Below are positions 53,979 through 63,015 of a stretch of DNA of 64,000 nucleotides, piece by piece. Each line of letters opens with the position of its first letter. The stretch's first letter is position 1. The DNA is from Agrobacterium sp. a22-2 (GTDB lineage Bacteria; Pseudomonadota; Alphaproteobacteria; Rhizobiales; Rhizobiaceae), in NCBI RefSeq assembly GCF_012276985.1, contig NZ_JAAXMM010000002.1, forward strand, positions 248,001-312,000, read 5' to 3'. Position numbers and translations under genes: made by a program. The notes below the pieces were generated by a model that saw only the letters and a list, made by a program, of their open reading frames with translations, was not told the DNA's origin and did no database searches.

Positions 53979-55406
53979 ATGAGTCACCATCTGCAGTTCT
54001 TCATCGACGGCCAGTGGGTCGATCCGGTCAAGCCGGCCGTGCTTGACGTCATCGATCCGTCGACGGAAGAGGCCTATACGCAGATTTCGATTGGCTCGGC
54101 AGAGGACGTCAACAAGGCTGTGGCCGCCGCCAAGGCTGCTTTTGCCAGCTTCTCACTGTGGTCGAAGGACGAGCGCATGGCGCTCTTGAAGCGCATTCTC
54201 GAGGTCTATAACGAACGCTTCGAGGACATCGCCCAGGCCGTCAGCCAGGAAATGGGCGCGCCGCTGTCCTTTGCCCGCGACAGCCAGGCCGCCGCCGGCC
54301 GCGGTCATATGGAATCGACCATCGCCGCCTTCGAGACCTATGAATTCTCGGAAAAGCGCGGCACCACCATGGTGGTCAAGGAGCCGATCGGCGTCTGCGC
54401 GCTGATCACGCCGTGGAACTGGCCGCTCAACCAGATCGTCTGCAAGGTGGCCCCGGCGATTGCCGCCGGTTGCACGGTGGTGCTGAAGCCGTCGGAAATC
54501 GCGCCGATCAGCGGCGTAATCTTCGCCGAGGTCATGGAAGCCGCCGGCACGCCGAAGGGCGTGTTCAACATGGTGCAGGGCAACGGGCCGGATGTCGGGC
54601 AGATCATGGCCGGCCATCCCGATGTCGACATGGTGTCCTTCACCGGCTCGACGCGGGCCGGCATCATCGTCGCCAAGACGGCCGCCGATACGGTCAAGCG
54701 CGTCGCGCAGGAACTCGGCGGCAAGTCGGCCAATATCATCCTGCCGGATGCCGATCTTCAGCAGGCGGTGACCGATGGCGTTGCCGGCTGCTTCGGCAAT
54801 TCCGGCCAGTCCTGCGACGCGCCGACCCGCATGCTGGTGCCAGCCGATCGCCATGACGAGGCGCTGGCGATCGCCAAGACGGCCGCCGAGACTTTCGTGA
54901 CCGGTGACCCACGCTCCGACGATACGATGCTCGGGCCGGTTGTCAGCCAGGTGCAGTTCGACAAGATCCAGCGGCTGATCGAGGCGGGTATCGCGGAAGG
55001 CGCGACGCTGGTGACCGGTGGTCCGGGGCGCCCGGAAAACCTCAACCGCGGCTATTACATCCGCCCGACGGTGTTCGGCAATGTTTCCAACGACATGACG
55101 ATCGCCCGCGAAGAGATCTTCGGGCCGGTGCTGTCGATCCTGCCCTACAGGGACGAGGAAGAGGCCGTGACGATCGCCAATGACACGGTCTATGGGCTGG
55201 CGGCCTATATCCAGTCCGGCGACATTGGCCATGCCCGCAAGGTGGCGGCCAGGATGCGGGCCGGTTCGGTCTATATCAACTATCCCGACTGGGACACGTT
55301 CGCACCGTTCGGCGGTTACAAGCAATCCGGCAATGGCCGCGAATATGCCGACTGGGCGATCCACGATTTCCTTGAAATCAAGGGCATCGTCGGCTACGGC
55401 GACTGA
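53979..55406 (+). CDS. Aldehyde dehydrogenase family protein
   Basis: A 475-aa NAD(P)-dependent enzyme with the whole family signature: PWNWPLNQ (about 145-152), KPSE, SFTGSTRAG, the general base Glu245 in QELGGKSAN and the catalytic Cys279 in NSGQSCDAP, then EIFGPVLSI (about 385-393). It oxidises aldehydes to acids; the substrate cannot be told from the sequence. GAGGAG lies just before the start. It stands alone and ends with a clear terminator. Confidence 0.92.
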   Translation: MSHHLQFFIDGQWVDPVKPAVLDVIDPSTEEAYTQISIGSAEDVNKAVAAAKAAFASFSLWSKDERMALLKRILEVYNERFEDIAQAVSQEMGAPLSFARDSQAAAGRGHMESTIAAFETYEFSEKRGTTMVVKEPIGVCALITPWNWPLNQIVCKVAPAIAAGCTVVLKPSEIAPISGVIFAEVMEAAGTPKGVFNMVQGNGPDVGQIMAGHPDVDMVSFTGSTRAGIIVAKTAADTVKRVAQELGGKSANIILPDADLQQAVTDGVAGCFGNSGQSCDAPTRMLVPADRHDEALAIAKTAAETFVTGDPRSDDTMLGPVVSQVQFDKIQRLIEAGIAEGATLVTGGPGRPENLNRGYYIRPTVFGNVSNDMTIAREEIFGPVLSILPYRDEEEAVTIANDTVYGLAAYIQSGDIGHARKVAARMRAGSVYINYPDWDTFAPFGGYKQSGNGREYADWAIHDFLEIKGIVGYGD

Positions 55407-55423
55407 TCCCAGAAACGCCTGAA

Positions 55424-55455
55424 GCCGGGAGTGACGAAAGTCGTCCCGGCCTTTT
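55424..55455 (+). terminator. Terminator of the aldehyde dehydrogenase gene
   Basis: GCCGGGA pairs with TCCCGGC, with an inner GAC/GTC stem, followed by CTTTTC. It lies 18 nt after the stop. Confidence 0.8.
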
Positions 55456-55546
55456 CCCATCGCGACAGGAAACAGCGCGGACCGCGCTTGTTCGGGGCCA
55501 ATCGTCGCGATAGGGTCGGTCATTCTTCACTAGTCCCGGTTCCTCC

Positions 55547-56449
55547 ATGCCTTCTGACAATCAGCGCCAGTATCGGGCCGGTGTGGTCTATGCCGCGACT
55601 TCGGCTCTTGCCTGGTCGACATCCGGCCTGTTCATCCGCTCGATTTCCACAGACCTGATGACCATGCTGTTCCTGCGCGGCATCGTGTCGGGCAGCTGTG
55701 TCTTTCTGGTCTTTCTCTACATGGAACGGGGCGAGGCAGCGGCGATCCTGAAGCGCATGCGGGGGCCGTCGATTGCCGCCATGGTGCTGTCGGCGATCAG
55801 CATGATCAGCGGCATCGGCTCGATGTATTACACCTCGATTGCCGACGCCATGGTGATCTATGCAACGGTGCCCTTCGTGACGGCGGGTGTCGCCTACCTG
55901 ACGATCGGCGAGCGGCCAAGCCGCTCGACGCTGATTGCCAGCGGGGTCGCGGTGATCGGCGTGCTGGTCATGCTGGCCGATGGCGAGGGAGAACCCGGCG
56001 GTTGGGTGGGCAAGCTGCTGGCCGTGGTGATGACGCTCAGCGTCGCGGGTCTGGCGACCGTCATGCGCCGGCATCGCACCGTGCCGATGCTACCGGCCAT
56101 GGCGGGCTCGGCCTGGCTGTGTTCGGCAGCGACCTTCTGGTTTGCCGCGCCGTTTTCCGTGTCTGCCGCCGATCTCGGGCTGATCGTCACCTTCGGCATC
56201 GTCCAGAACGCCTTCGGTCTCATTCTCTACACCGCCGCCTCGCGCCGCATTCCGGCGGCCGACGCCAGCCTGCTGACGGCCCTGGAAGTGCCGCTGACGC
56301 CGCTCTGGGTGGCGCTGTTCCTCGGCGAACTGCCATCGGCCTCGACGATGATCGGCGGGCCCATCGTGCTGGCGGCGCTGTTCGGCCACATCCTCTACGA
56401 GGTCCGTCGCGATCGCGGCGGCGTGGCGGCGCCTGAGAGCCTGGCCTAA
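55547..56449 (+). CDS. EamA (DMT) family transporter
   Basis: A 300-aa inner-membrane protein with ten predicted helices in two EamA halves (about 10-140 and 155-285). Each ends with the conserved pattern P(F)..A...... (FVTAGVAYLTIGERPS and LEVPLTPLWVALFLGELPS). Members export amino acids, purines or metabolites; direction and substrate are not determinable. No clear ribosome site precedes the ATG, but the next in-frame Met would cut the first helix. Confidence 0.85.
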   Translation: MPSDNQRQYRAGVVYAATSALAWSTSGLFIRSISTDLMTMLFLRGIVSGSCVFLVFLYMERGEAAAILKRMRGPSIAAMVLSAISMISGIGSMYYTSIADAMVIYATVPFVTAGVAYLTIGERPSRSTLIASGVAVIGVLVMLADGEGEPGGWVGKLLAVVMTLSVAGLATVMRRHRTVPMLPAMAGSAWLCSAATFWFAAPFSVSAADLGLIVTFGIVQNAFGLILYTAASRRIPAADASLLTALEVPLTPLWVALFLGELPSASTMIGGPIVLAALFGHILYEVRRDRGGVAAPESLA

Positions 56450-56541
56450 CCTGCTGCAAAGGCTTGAACTGGCAGACAAAAGGCGGTTCACTGGCCATCG
56501 TTCTTCGCTGCCCTGTCCTCTTCGAGAATCGAGTTTTGTCC

Positions 56542-56931
56542 ATGAAACAGGTCTTCAATCCACCGTCGGTGCGCCGTCCTTTCGGTCACTACAATCACGG
56601 CCTGCTGGTGCCGGCCGGGGCCAGCCTGCTGGTCACGTCAGGGCAGTTGGGCATCCGTCCGGACGATACGGTTCCAGAGGATGTGACATCGCAAGCCGAG
56701 CTCTGTTTTGACGCCATCAAGGCCATTCTTGAAGAGGCCGAGATGACCTTCGCCGATGTCATCCGCATCTCGGGGTTCGTCACCAAACGGGAGGATTTTG
56801 CGCCCTACATGGCCGTGCGGGACCGCTATACGCTCGATCCGAAACCGGTTTCGACACTGATCATCGTATCGGGTTTCACCCGTGCGGAATTCCTGGTCGA
56901 GGTGGAGGTCACGGCGGCAAGGAACTTCTGA
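56542..56931 (+). CDS. RidA/YjgF-family protein lacking the catalytic Arg
   Basis: A 129-aa protein with the chorismate-mutase-like trimer fold of the Rid family (TSGQLGIRPDD, ...FADVIRISGFVTKREDF, ...VEVEVTAAR). In RidA proper an Arg near residue 105 (ARS) binds the 2-imino acid; here the corresponding stretch reads KPVSTLIIVSGF, with Val in that place. It therefore probably belongs to one of the Rid subfamilies without imine deaminase activity. ATG 56542 is the family start; the ORF from 56464 lies upstream in non-conserved sequence. Same direction as the EamA gene, 92 bp away. Confidence 0.83.
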   Translation: MKQVFNPPSVRRPFGHYNHGLLVPAGASLLVTSGQLGIRPDDTVPEDVTSQAELCFDAIKAILEEAEMTFADVIRISGFVTKREDFAPYMAVRDRYTLDPKPVSTLIIVSGFTRAEFLVEVEVTAARNF

Positions 56932-57018
56932 CGGGCGACCCTTCCGGGACCTTCGGGGAACAAATGGCGCGCCGGGCCGTTCCTCTCCCACTGAAATTAA
57001 GGGAGAAAGGACTAAGCC

Positions 57019-57417
57019 ATGCAGACGAAGCTCATTCTTATAACGGCCGCCATGATCGGTTCGATTGCCGGCACGGCGTTCGCACAGGAAGGTACCGTGA
57101 CCGGGGCTGCCGGCGGTGCCGTGACCGGCGCCATCGTTGGCGGACCGGTTGGCGCTGCCGTAGGCGGCGTGGTTGGCGCGATTGCCGGCACGGCCGTTGC
57201 ACCGCCGCCGCCGCCCGTGGTCACCTATGTGCGCCAGCAGCCGGTGCCTGCGGAAACCGTGATTATCGAACAGCGCGTGGCCGTCGGCGAGCCTATCCCG
57301 CCGCAGGTGGTGCTGACGCCGATCCCGGAAGATCCGACCTATTCCTATGCGATCGTCAACAATCAGCGCGTCATCGTCGATCCGCAGACCTATGTGGTCG
57401 TCGGCGTGGTGGAGTAG
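57019..57417 (+). CDS. Exported DUF1236 protein with glycine-zipper segment
   Basis: A 132-aa protein: signal peptide (about 1-22, ending AFAQE), a glycine/alanine-rich repeat (GAAGGAVTGAIVGGPVGAAVGG, about 27-48, written here over its central part) that can insert in or associate with membranes, a proline run, and a C-terminal DUF1236 repeat (YSYAIVNNQRVIVDPQTYVVV). It is common in Rhizobiales envelopes, of unknown function. Start follows GGAGAAAGGA. Confidence 0.82.
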   Translation: MQTKLILITAAMIGSIAGTAFAQEGTVTGAAGGAVTGAIVGGPVGAAVGGVVGAIAGTAVAPPPPPVVTYVRQQPVPAETVIIEQRVAVGEPIPPQVVLTPIPEDPTYSYAIVNNQRVIVDPQTYVVVGVVE

Positions 57418-57503
57418 GCATTGCGAGTGGCCATCGCGGCAGACCGGTTTCTCCGGCTGCCGCGATGGCTATTTCCAGGCCCGGGAAGCGGGGGGCAGCA
57501 GCC

Positions 57504-57779
57504 ATGAAACAGTTTCTGATGATGGCCTCGGCATTGTCGCTATTCCTGGCGTCGGCGGTGCTGGCGATTGGAAGCTTTTTCGTGGCCACTGGTTCGACGA
57601 CGGCGTCCTCGGCGGATCCATCGCCCGCGGCGCCGTCTGCAGTGTCGGCGACGCCTGCGAGTGCCATCGAAAACAATGCCGGGCTGCCTATCCTTCATGA
57701 TGCCTCGACCATTCGCAGGGTCGGTCCCCGCTTTTATACCGATCCTGAGAAAGCCCTCGATCTCGTTGGCCGGGATTGA
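57504..57779 (+). CDS. Small exported protein of unknown function
   Basis: A 91-aa protein with an N-terminal hydrophobic segment (about 4-27, possibly uncleaved), an Ala/Ser/Pro linker and a conserved-looking C-terminus (LPILHDASTIRRVGPRFYTDPEKALDLVGRD, of which the first 20 residues are quoted elsewhere only in part). Not recognised. It lies 87 bp after the DUF1236 gene and 27 bp before the next small gene, in the same direction. Confidence 0.6.
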   Translation: MKQFLMMASALSLFLASAVLAIGSFFVATGSTTASSADPSPAAPSAVSATPASAIENNAGLPILHDASTIRRVGPRFYTDPEKALDLVGRD

Positions 57780-57805
57780 GACTTGTCCTCAAAAGGAGTG
57801 ACGCT

Positions 57806-58066
57806 ATGACTGACAACAAAGGTCCGACTGTTATCAATGCCGGCGGCGGCGGTGCCGGCTGGGCTGTCGCCCTCATTCTGGCCGTGCTCGTGGCACTTGG
57901 CGCCTATTTCGTCTTTTCCGACGGCCGGATCACCGGCGGCGACGTCAATGTGAACGTGGCGCCGGCAGCCACCGACGCGCCTGCCGCAAGCGCTCCGGCA
58001 ACGCCCGCTCCAGCCGCACCGGCACCGGCGGCACCTGCACCAGCCGCCCCGCCTGCCAGCAACTGA
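57806..58066 (+). CDS. Small membrane protein with Ala/Pro-rich tail
   Basis: An 86-aa protein: a glycine cluster (NAGGGGAGW), one transmembrane helix (about 18-40), a short periplasmic segment DGRITGGDVNVNV, and a tail made almost only of Ala and Pro (about 55-84). The DVNVNVAP segment recurs in small Rhizobiales membrane proteins. Function unknown. The start at 57806 is fixed by AAAGGAG 7 nt upstream. A strong terminator follows. Confidence 0.7.
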   Translation: MTDNKGPTVINAGGGGAGWAVALILAVLVALGAYFVFSDGRITGGDVNVNVAPAATDAPAASAPATPAPAAPAPAAPAPAAPPASN

Positions 58067-58095
58067 GCGGGCTGTCGCCATCCAGAAATGACAAA

Positions 58096-58119
58096 GGCCA
58101 CGCCGATGATGGCGTGGCC
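58096..58119. terminator. Bidirectional terminator between small membrane protein gene and gcd
   Basis: GGCCACGCC-GATGAT-GGCGTGGCC is a perfect 9-bp stem with a 6-nt loop, followed by TTCTCTT on the plus strand and TTTGTC on the minus strand, serving both convergent genes. Confidence 0.9.
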
Positions 58120-58141
58120 TTCTCTTGTTCAGAGGATGGGA

Positions 58142-60583
58142 TTACTGGCCATCCGGCAGGGCGTAGGCGATGACGTAATCGCCGCGGTCCGGCGACTGGC
58201 GGGCGCCGCCGGCCGATATCAGCACATATTGCTTGCCCGTCTTCGGCGATTTGTAGCTCATCGGGCCACCCTGACTGCCGACCGGTAGGCGGGCTTTCCA
58301 GACTTCGTCGCCAGTCTGCGTGCTGAAGGCGCGCAGATAGTAGTCCTGCGTGCCGGCGATGAAGACGAGGCCACCCTGGGTGGTCAATGTGCCGCCGAGG
58401 GTCGGCATGCCGATCGGGATTTGCAGGCCCATCTTGATGCCGAGCGGGCCGGTATCCTCGACGGTGCCGACCGGAACCTGCCAGGCGATCTTCTGAGTCT
58501 TCATGTCAATGGCCGTCAGCGTGCCGAAAGGCGGCTTCTGGCAAGGGATGCCCAACTGCGACAGGAAGCGGTTCTTGTTGACCGCGTAAGGGGTGCCCTT
58601 CATCGGCACCAGGCCCATGCCGGTATTGACACTTTCTCCGCCGGTATTGGTGCCGGTTGCGGTCTTGGTCTCGACCTTGATCATCTGGATCCACAGGCCG
58701 AGGCGCATATCGTTGACGAAGATGTAGTTGGAGTTCGGGTCCGAGGACAGGCCGCCCCAGTTCATGCCGCCAAGCGAGCCGGGGAAGCTCAGCGAGATAT
58801 CGGTGTCCGGCACCGTGTAGAGCCCGTCATAGCGCATCGACTTGAAGGCAATGCGGCACAAAAGCTGGTCGATGGGCGTTGCGCCCCACATATCGGCCTC
58901 GGTCAGGGTCTGCGTGCCAATCTGCGGCATCCCGACCGACCGTGGCTGGGTCGGGGCATAGGGCTCGTCCGTGATCGTACCCGGCTTGACCGGCTGTTCG
59001 ACCACTTCGGTCAACGGCTTGCCGGTGGCGCGGTCGAGCACGTAGAGCTGACCGGCCTTGGTGCCGAAGACCAGCGCCGGAACGGTCTTGCCGTCCTTCT
59101 GCGGGAAATCCACGAAGGTCGGCTGCATCGGCACGTCGAAGTCCCAGAGGTCGTTATGAACGGTCTGGTAGACCCATTTTTCGCGGCCCGTGGTGGCGTC
59201 GAGCGCCAGCATCGAGGCGCCGTATTTATGGTCGAGGGTGGTGCGGTCGGCACCCCAGAGGTCGACCGACGGGCTGCCGACCGGCATGAAGACGGTGTTG
59301 GAGGCCGGGTCGTAGGACATCGACGCCCAGACATTCGGCGTCGAGCGGGTATAGGTCTGGCCTTCAGGCGGCAGCAGCGTGATGGCCGGATTGCCCGGAT
59401 CGAAGGCCCAGCGCAGGGCGCCGGTGACGGCATCGAAGCCGCGCATGACGCCGCCCGGCATGTCGGTGCTGACATTGTCGGCAATACGGCCGCCGACCAC
59501 CACCGTGGTGCCGGCAAGGGTCGGTGCCGAGGTCAGCACATAGCTTGGATCCGGCGCATCGCCCATGCCGATCTTCAGGTCGACGCGGCCATTGGTGCCG
59601 AAGTCCGGGCAGAAGGCACCGGTATCGGCATCAAGCGCGATCAGTTCGGCCTGGATGGTGTTCATCAGGATGCGGCGTTCGCAGAGCGCACCGGGCGCCA
59701 CGGCGACGGCGGTCACCGGTGTGGAGTTCGGTGCGGTCGGCTGCGCGACGGGCCGTGTCGCATCGAAATAGGCCAGGCCGCGGCAGCGCATCCAGACGGA
59801 CGACTTGGCATTGATCTCGGCTTTCCAGATTTCCTTGCCGGTATCGGCATCGATGGCGATGACGTTGTTGTGCGGGGTGCACAGGAAGACGCGCTCTCCG
59901 ACCTGAAGCGGGGTCTGCTGGTCCTCCGCGCCATTGGCGCCGGGGCTGATCGGCGTATCGCCGGTGTGATAGGTCCAGGCGACCTGCAGGCCCTTCACCG
60001 TGTCCAGATTGATCTGGTCGAGGGCGGCAAAGCGGCTACCGCCCGGCGTATTGCCGTAGTGTTCCCAGTTCTTCTGTTCCGTCTCGGGCGTGACCGCGAC
60101 GCGCTCAGGAAGAGCGCCGCTGGCCGTGACCGTCGGATGGGGAATGAACATGGCGGCAAAGCCGGCGCCCGAGGCGATGGCGAGCATCAGGGCGATGGCA
60201 AACGATCCCTTGTAGGCCGGCGCCTTGCCGACGCTGCGGCGCAGCAGCGGGAAGGACAGGGCGATGACCGTGGCGCCGACGCCGAGCGCCAGCAGGCGCG
60301 AGATCAGTGGCCAATAGTCCAGGCCGACTTCCCAGATGGCCCAGCCGATGGTGGCCAGGGCGGCAATGGCGAAGATCCAGGCGCCGAGCGGGCGCCCCTT
60401 GACGATCAGAAGGCCGGAGACGACCAGCGCCAGACCCATCAGGGCAAAGTAGGCACTGCCGCCAAGCGACAGGAGATAGGCACCGCCGCCCAGCAGCGCC
60501 AGGCCGGCCAGCACGACCACGAGGCCGAGCAGGACCAGATAAAGGCGTCCGAGAATGGTCGGGGAGGAGGAAGACTGCGACAT
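58142..60583 (-). CDS. gcd: Membrane-bound PQQ-dependent glucose dehydrogenase
   Basis: An 813-aa quinoprotein. Five hydrophobic segments (about 10-150) anchor it to the inner membrane and carry the ubiquinone site; the periplasmic remainder is an eight-bladed PQQ propeller with many DADTGKEIW-, DAVTGALRW- and DRATGKPL-type W-motifs, the catalytic-region DLWDFDVPMQP (about 518-528) and the conserved N-terminal NWEHYGNTPGGSRFA. It oxidises glucose (and other aldoses) to the lactone in the periplasm. TTGGAG precedes the start. No pqq biosynthesis gene is in the window. Confidence 0.92.
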   Translation of the reverse strand: MSQSSSSPTILGRLYLVLLGLVVVLAGLALLGGGAYLLSLGGSAYFALMGLALVVSGLLIVKGRPLGAWIFAIAALATIGWAIWEVGLDYWPLISRLLALGVGATVIALSFPLLRRSVGKAPAYKGSFAIALMLAIASGAGFAAMFIPHPTVTASGALPERVAVTPETEQKNWEHYGNTPGGSRFAALDQINLDTVKGLQVAWTYHTGDTPISPGANGAEDQQTPLQVGERVFLCTPHNNVIAIDADTGKEIWKAEINAKSSVWMRCRGLAYFDATRPVAQPTAPNSTPVTAVAVAPGALCERRILMNTIQAELIALDADTGAFCPDFGTNGRVDLKIGMGDAPDPSYVLTSAPTLAGTTVVVGGRIADNVSTDMPGGVMRGFDAVTGALRWAFDPGNPAITLLPPEGQTYTRSTPNVWASMSYDPASNTVFMPVGSPSVDLWGADRTTLDHKYGASMLALDATTGREKWVYQTVHNDLWDFDVPMQPTFVDFPQKDGKTVPALVFGTKAGQLYVLDRATGKPLTEVVEQPVKPGTITDEPYAPTQPRSVGMPQIGTQTLTEADMWGATPIDQLLCRIAFKSMRYDGLYTVPDTDISLSFPGSLGGMNWGGLSSDPNSNYIFVNDMRLGLWIQMIKVETKTATGTNTGGESVNTGMGLVPMKGTPYAVNKNRFLSQLGIPCQKPPFGTLTAIDMKTQKIAWQVPVGTVEDTGPLGIKMGLQIPIGMPTLGGTLTTQGGLVFIAGTQDYYLRAFSTQTGDEVWKARLPVGSQGGPMSYKSPKTGKQYVLISAGGARQSPDRGDYVIAYALPDGQ

Positions 60584-60752
60584 GCTGAGAGAGACTCCAA
60601 GTGATTTCTCATTCCGGAGCCTGTGCTGATATGAAATTGCATTCAAGCCACAATATTTATCAAGGGGTCTGACAGATCTGCGGTGGTGCAGAAGGCGATC
60701 CGGAATATTTCGCTCTGTCCCACCTGCATCGGTGCGACGCAAGCTATAAATT

Positions 60753-60781
60753 ACAACAATCGTTTGGGGTAACGTTGTTGT
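60753..60781. promoter_or_regulatory. AT-rich inverted repeat upstream of gcd
   Basis: ACAACAA and TTGTTGT pair perfectly across 15 nt, with partial pairing of the inner TCG/CG. It may be an operator of gcd or a weak terminator of the leftward reductase gene; there is no good T-run. Confidence 0.3.
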
Positions 60782-60820
60782 GTAGCCTTTCTGTGTGAAC
60801 GGCGCCGATCCAATCAGGCC

Positions 60821-61402
60821 CTAGAACCGTTCCATCTCGCGCCTGACCTTGTCGAGGAATCGGGCGCGGGTCTGGTCTGTGCAGTTGTTCATGTCGTAAT
60901 GGGCGAGATATTTGACGGGCGCGCCGAGCTTGATCTGGGCGCGCAGCACGCGGGTGACGATCTTCTTCGGGGGATTGCCGACCAGGAAGGCGCGCCAGCT
61001 GGTGCCGCCATAGGTCATGACGGCGGCAAGCTTCCTGATATGGCGCAGCGTCGGCGTCAGCTTGCCGTCCTCGAGCGCAAAGGACACGCCCGGCAGCCAG
61101 ACGCGGTCGAAATAGCCTTTCAGCATGGCCGGGAAACCGAAATTCCACACCGGCGTGACGATGACCAGTGCTTCTGCCGCCAGCAGCCGGTCGACATGGG
61201 TTTTCACCAGCGCCGTATTGTCGGGATAGGTGTGGTAGATCGCCCGGTCATGGGCCGAGAGAACCGGGTCGAACTCCTCTTCGTAGAGATTGCAGCCGTC
61301 GACCTCGTGGCCGGCCTTCATTAGGCTTTCGCAGGTCTGGCGATAAAGCGCCCGGCCATAGCTTTCGTCGAGGGGATGGGAGTGCAGAACGAGAACGCGC
61401 AT
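60821..61402 (-). CDS. NAD(P)H-dependent quinone/flavodoxin-fold oxidoreductase
   Basis: A 193-aa FMN protein of the NQO1/KefF-like flavodoxin_2 family: VLVLHSHPLDESYGRALYR at the start (FMN phosphate site), VIVTPVWNFGFPAMLKGYFDRVW (FMN ring site, about 83-105) and YGGTSW. It reduces quinones or electrophiles with two electrons. The ATG at 61402 is chosen because GGAG lies 8 nt upstream; a TTG at 61408 is the other in-frame option. It stands between the FAD-oxidase and gcd genes, both on the same strand. Confidence 0.87.
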   Translation of the reverse strand: MRVLVLHSHPLDESYGRALYRQTCESLMKAGHEVDGCNLYEEEFDPVLSAHDRAIYHTYPDNTALVKTHVDRLLAAEALVIVTPVWNFGFPAMLKGYFDRVWLPGVSFALEDGKLTPTLRHIRKLAAVMTYGGTSWRAFLVGNPPKKIVTRVLRAQIKLGAPVKYLAHYDMNNCTDQTRARFLDKVRREMERF

Positions 61403-61600
61403 TGTCAAAGCTCCAAGTCATTGCCCGTCGGCCAAAAGCCTTCGAGTGCAAATTCAAAACTTTCCGCGCCGTTTGTCCGAATGCCGTTTCCCCGAGTTGG
61501 GGGAGCAGCATCCATGACCGTCACCGATCATCGATCCCGTCACCTTGAGGGGCGGCCGGGATCGGGAGTACCTTCGGAATATGGCATTTCAAAAGAGGTC

Positions 61601-63013
61601 TCAGGCCTCCATGAAGGATTGCAGGCCGGGGAAGAGATAGTTCTTGCCGGCCTTGAAATCGAAATCGGGATTGTCCCAGGCAATCATCTTGCCGGGGTTC
61701 AAGAGACCCTTGGGATCGGTCTCCTTCTTGAAGTCGAGCTGCACGGTGTCGGTCTGCTTCATGCCGCCTTCTTCCAGCGTGTAGCGGTGTGGATTGAAGA
61801 TCGGGCAGCCGTTCTCCTCGTGCAGGCGGATGATCTCTTCGAGCCGCTCCGGCGTCGTATAGCGCACCAGCGGCAGGCCGGAGCATTGGATGGCGCCACT
61901 GAACTTGATGAATTCGAGGTGGCCGATCACCTCATCGCCGAACAGCTCGACCATCTTTTCGACCTTGGCGACATGGTCCGGGCCGGGATACTGGACCTGC
62001 AGATAGGTGAAAGTCGGATCGACCTTCAGGGCGCGCAGCGTCGTGTGGTTCCAGGCCAGTTCATAGGCATGCGGCATGCCCTTCATGCTCTCGACCGTGT
62101 CGGAGCGGAAGCGCACATCGCCGTTCATCTTCTCGGCATAGGCAAGGAACGGACCCATGGAATGGGGCGCCACCATCAGCACCACCACAGACTGGCCCTC
62201 CTTCAGGTAGGGCTTGTGGCGGGTGAAATAGTCGAACGGCACGGGGGCTGCTATCGGTGCCACTTCCTTCAGCAGGATGCCGTTGCGATGGGTCAGCGCA
62301 TCGGCGAAGCGCACGGCGTCCATGAACGTATCATAGCCGACGATAACATCGACCCAGTCATAGGCCGGGGCGAGCGGCATTTCCACTTCGGTGATGATGC
62401 CGTTGGTGCCATAGGCGTGGCTGACCTTCTGCAGGTCCCAGGCAGACAGGTCGAGAACGCGGGGTTCCGCTTCCATGGTAACGACGCGCAGCCGCAGGAT
62501 GTTTCCGAGGTCGCGCAGGCCGCCCCAGGTGATCGAACCGACACCGCCGGAGCCGCCGGCGATGAAGCCGCCGAGCGTCGCCGTCTGGGCGGTCGAGGGA
62601 TGGAAGCGCAGCTCCTGGCCGGAATGGGCCTTGGTCTGCTTGTCGAGCTGGGCAATGATCACGCCGGGCTCGCAGATGACACGGCCGGGCTGGATATCCC
62701 TGACCTTGTTCATGCCCAGGAGATTGAGCACGATGCCGCCCGACAGGGGCATGGCCTGGCCGTAATTGCCGGTGCCGCCGCCGCGCGGGGTGATCGGCGC
62801 GCCATGGGCAAAGGCGACCTTGAGGGTGGTGATCACCTCCTGCTCGCTCTTCGGCGAGACGATCAGGTCGCCGGTGACATTGTCCAGCTGACTTTTCAGG
62901 ATCGGCGAATACCAGTAGAAGTCGCGGCTCTTCTGCTTGACGAGGGCCGGATTGTCCTCGACGGCGATGCCTTCGGCCTCGAGAAGGGCCTTGATCTCTG
63001 TGTAATCGGGCAT
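61601..63013 (-). CDS. FAD-binding oxidoreductase (GlcD/VAO-type)
   Basis: A 470-aa protein with the PCMH-type FAD domain (TPRGGGTGNYGQAMPLSGG, about 76-94; FHPSTAQTATLGGFIAGGSGG, about 138-158) and a C-terminal FAD-oxidase domain ending GLLNPGKMIAWD. It resembles glycolate/D-lactate or alditol oxidase subunits; the substrate is unknown. The start is 2 nt after the stop of the deaminase-like gene, so they are one transcription unit. A 30-residue tail (DFDFKAGKNYLFPGLQ) extends beyond the usual end. Confidence 0.87.
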   Translation of the reverse strand: MPDYTEIKALLEAEGIAVEDNPALVKQKSRDFYWYSPILKSQLDNVTGDLIVSPKSEQEVITTLKVAFAHGAPITPRGGGTGNYGQAMPLSGGIVLNLLGMNKVRDIQPGRVICEPGVIIAQLDKQTKAHSGQELRFHPSTAQTATLGGFIAGGSGGVGSITWGGLRDLGNILRLRVVTMEAEPRVLDLSAWDLQKVSHAYGTNGIITEVEMPLAPAYDWVDVIVGYDTFMDAVRFADALTHRNGILLKEVAPIAAPVPFDYFTRHKPYLKEGQSVVVLMVAPHSMGPFLAYAEKMNGDVRFRSDTVESMKGMPHAYELAWNHTTLRALKVDPTFTYLQVQYPGPDHVAKVEKMVELFGDEVIGHLEFIKFSGAIQCSGLPLVRYTTPERLEEIIRLHEENGCPIFNPHRYTLEEGGMKQTDTVQLDFKKETDPKGLLNPGKMIAWDNPDFDFKAGKNYLFPGLQSFMEA

Positions 63014-63015
63014 GG

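Noticed and set aside
58421..60604. 727-codon forward ORF over gcd
   Set aside because: Shadow of the PQQ dehydrogenase.
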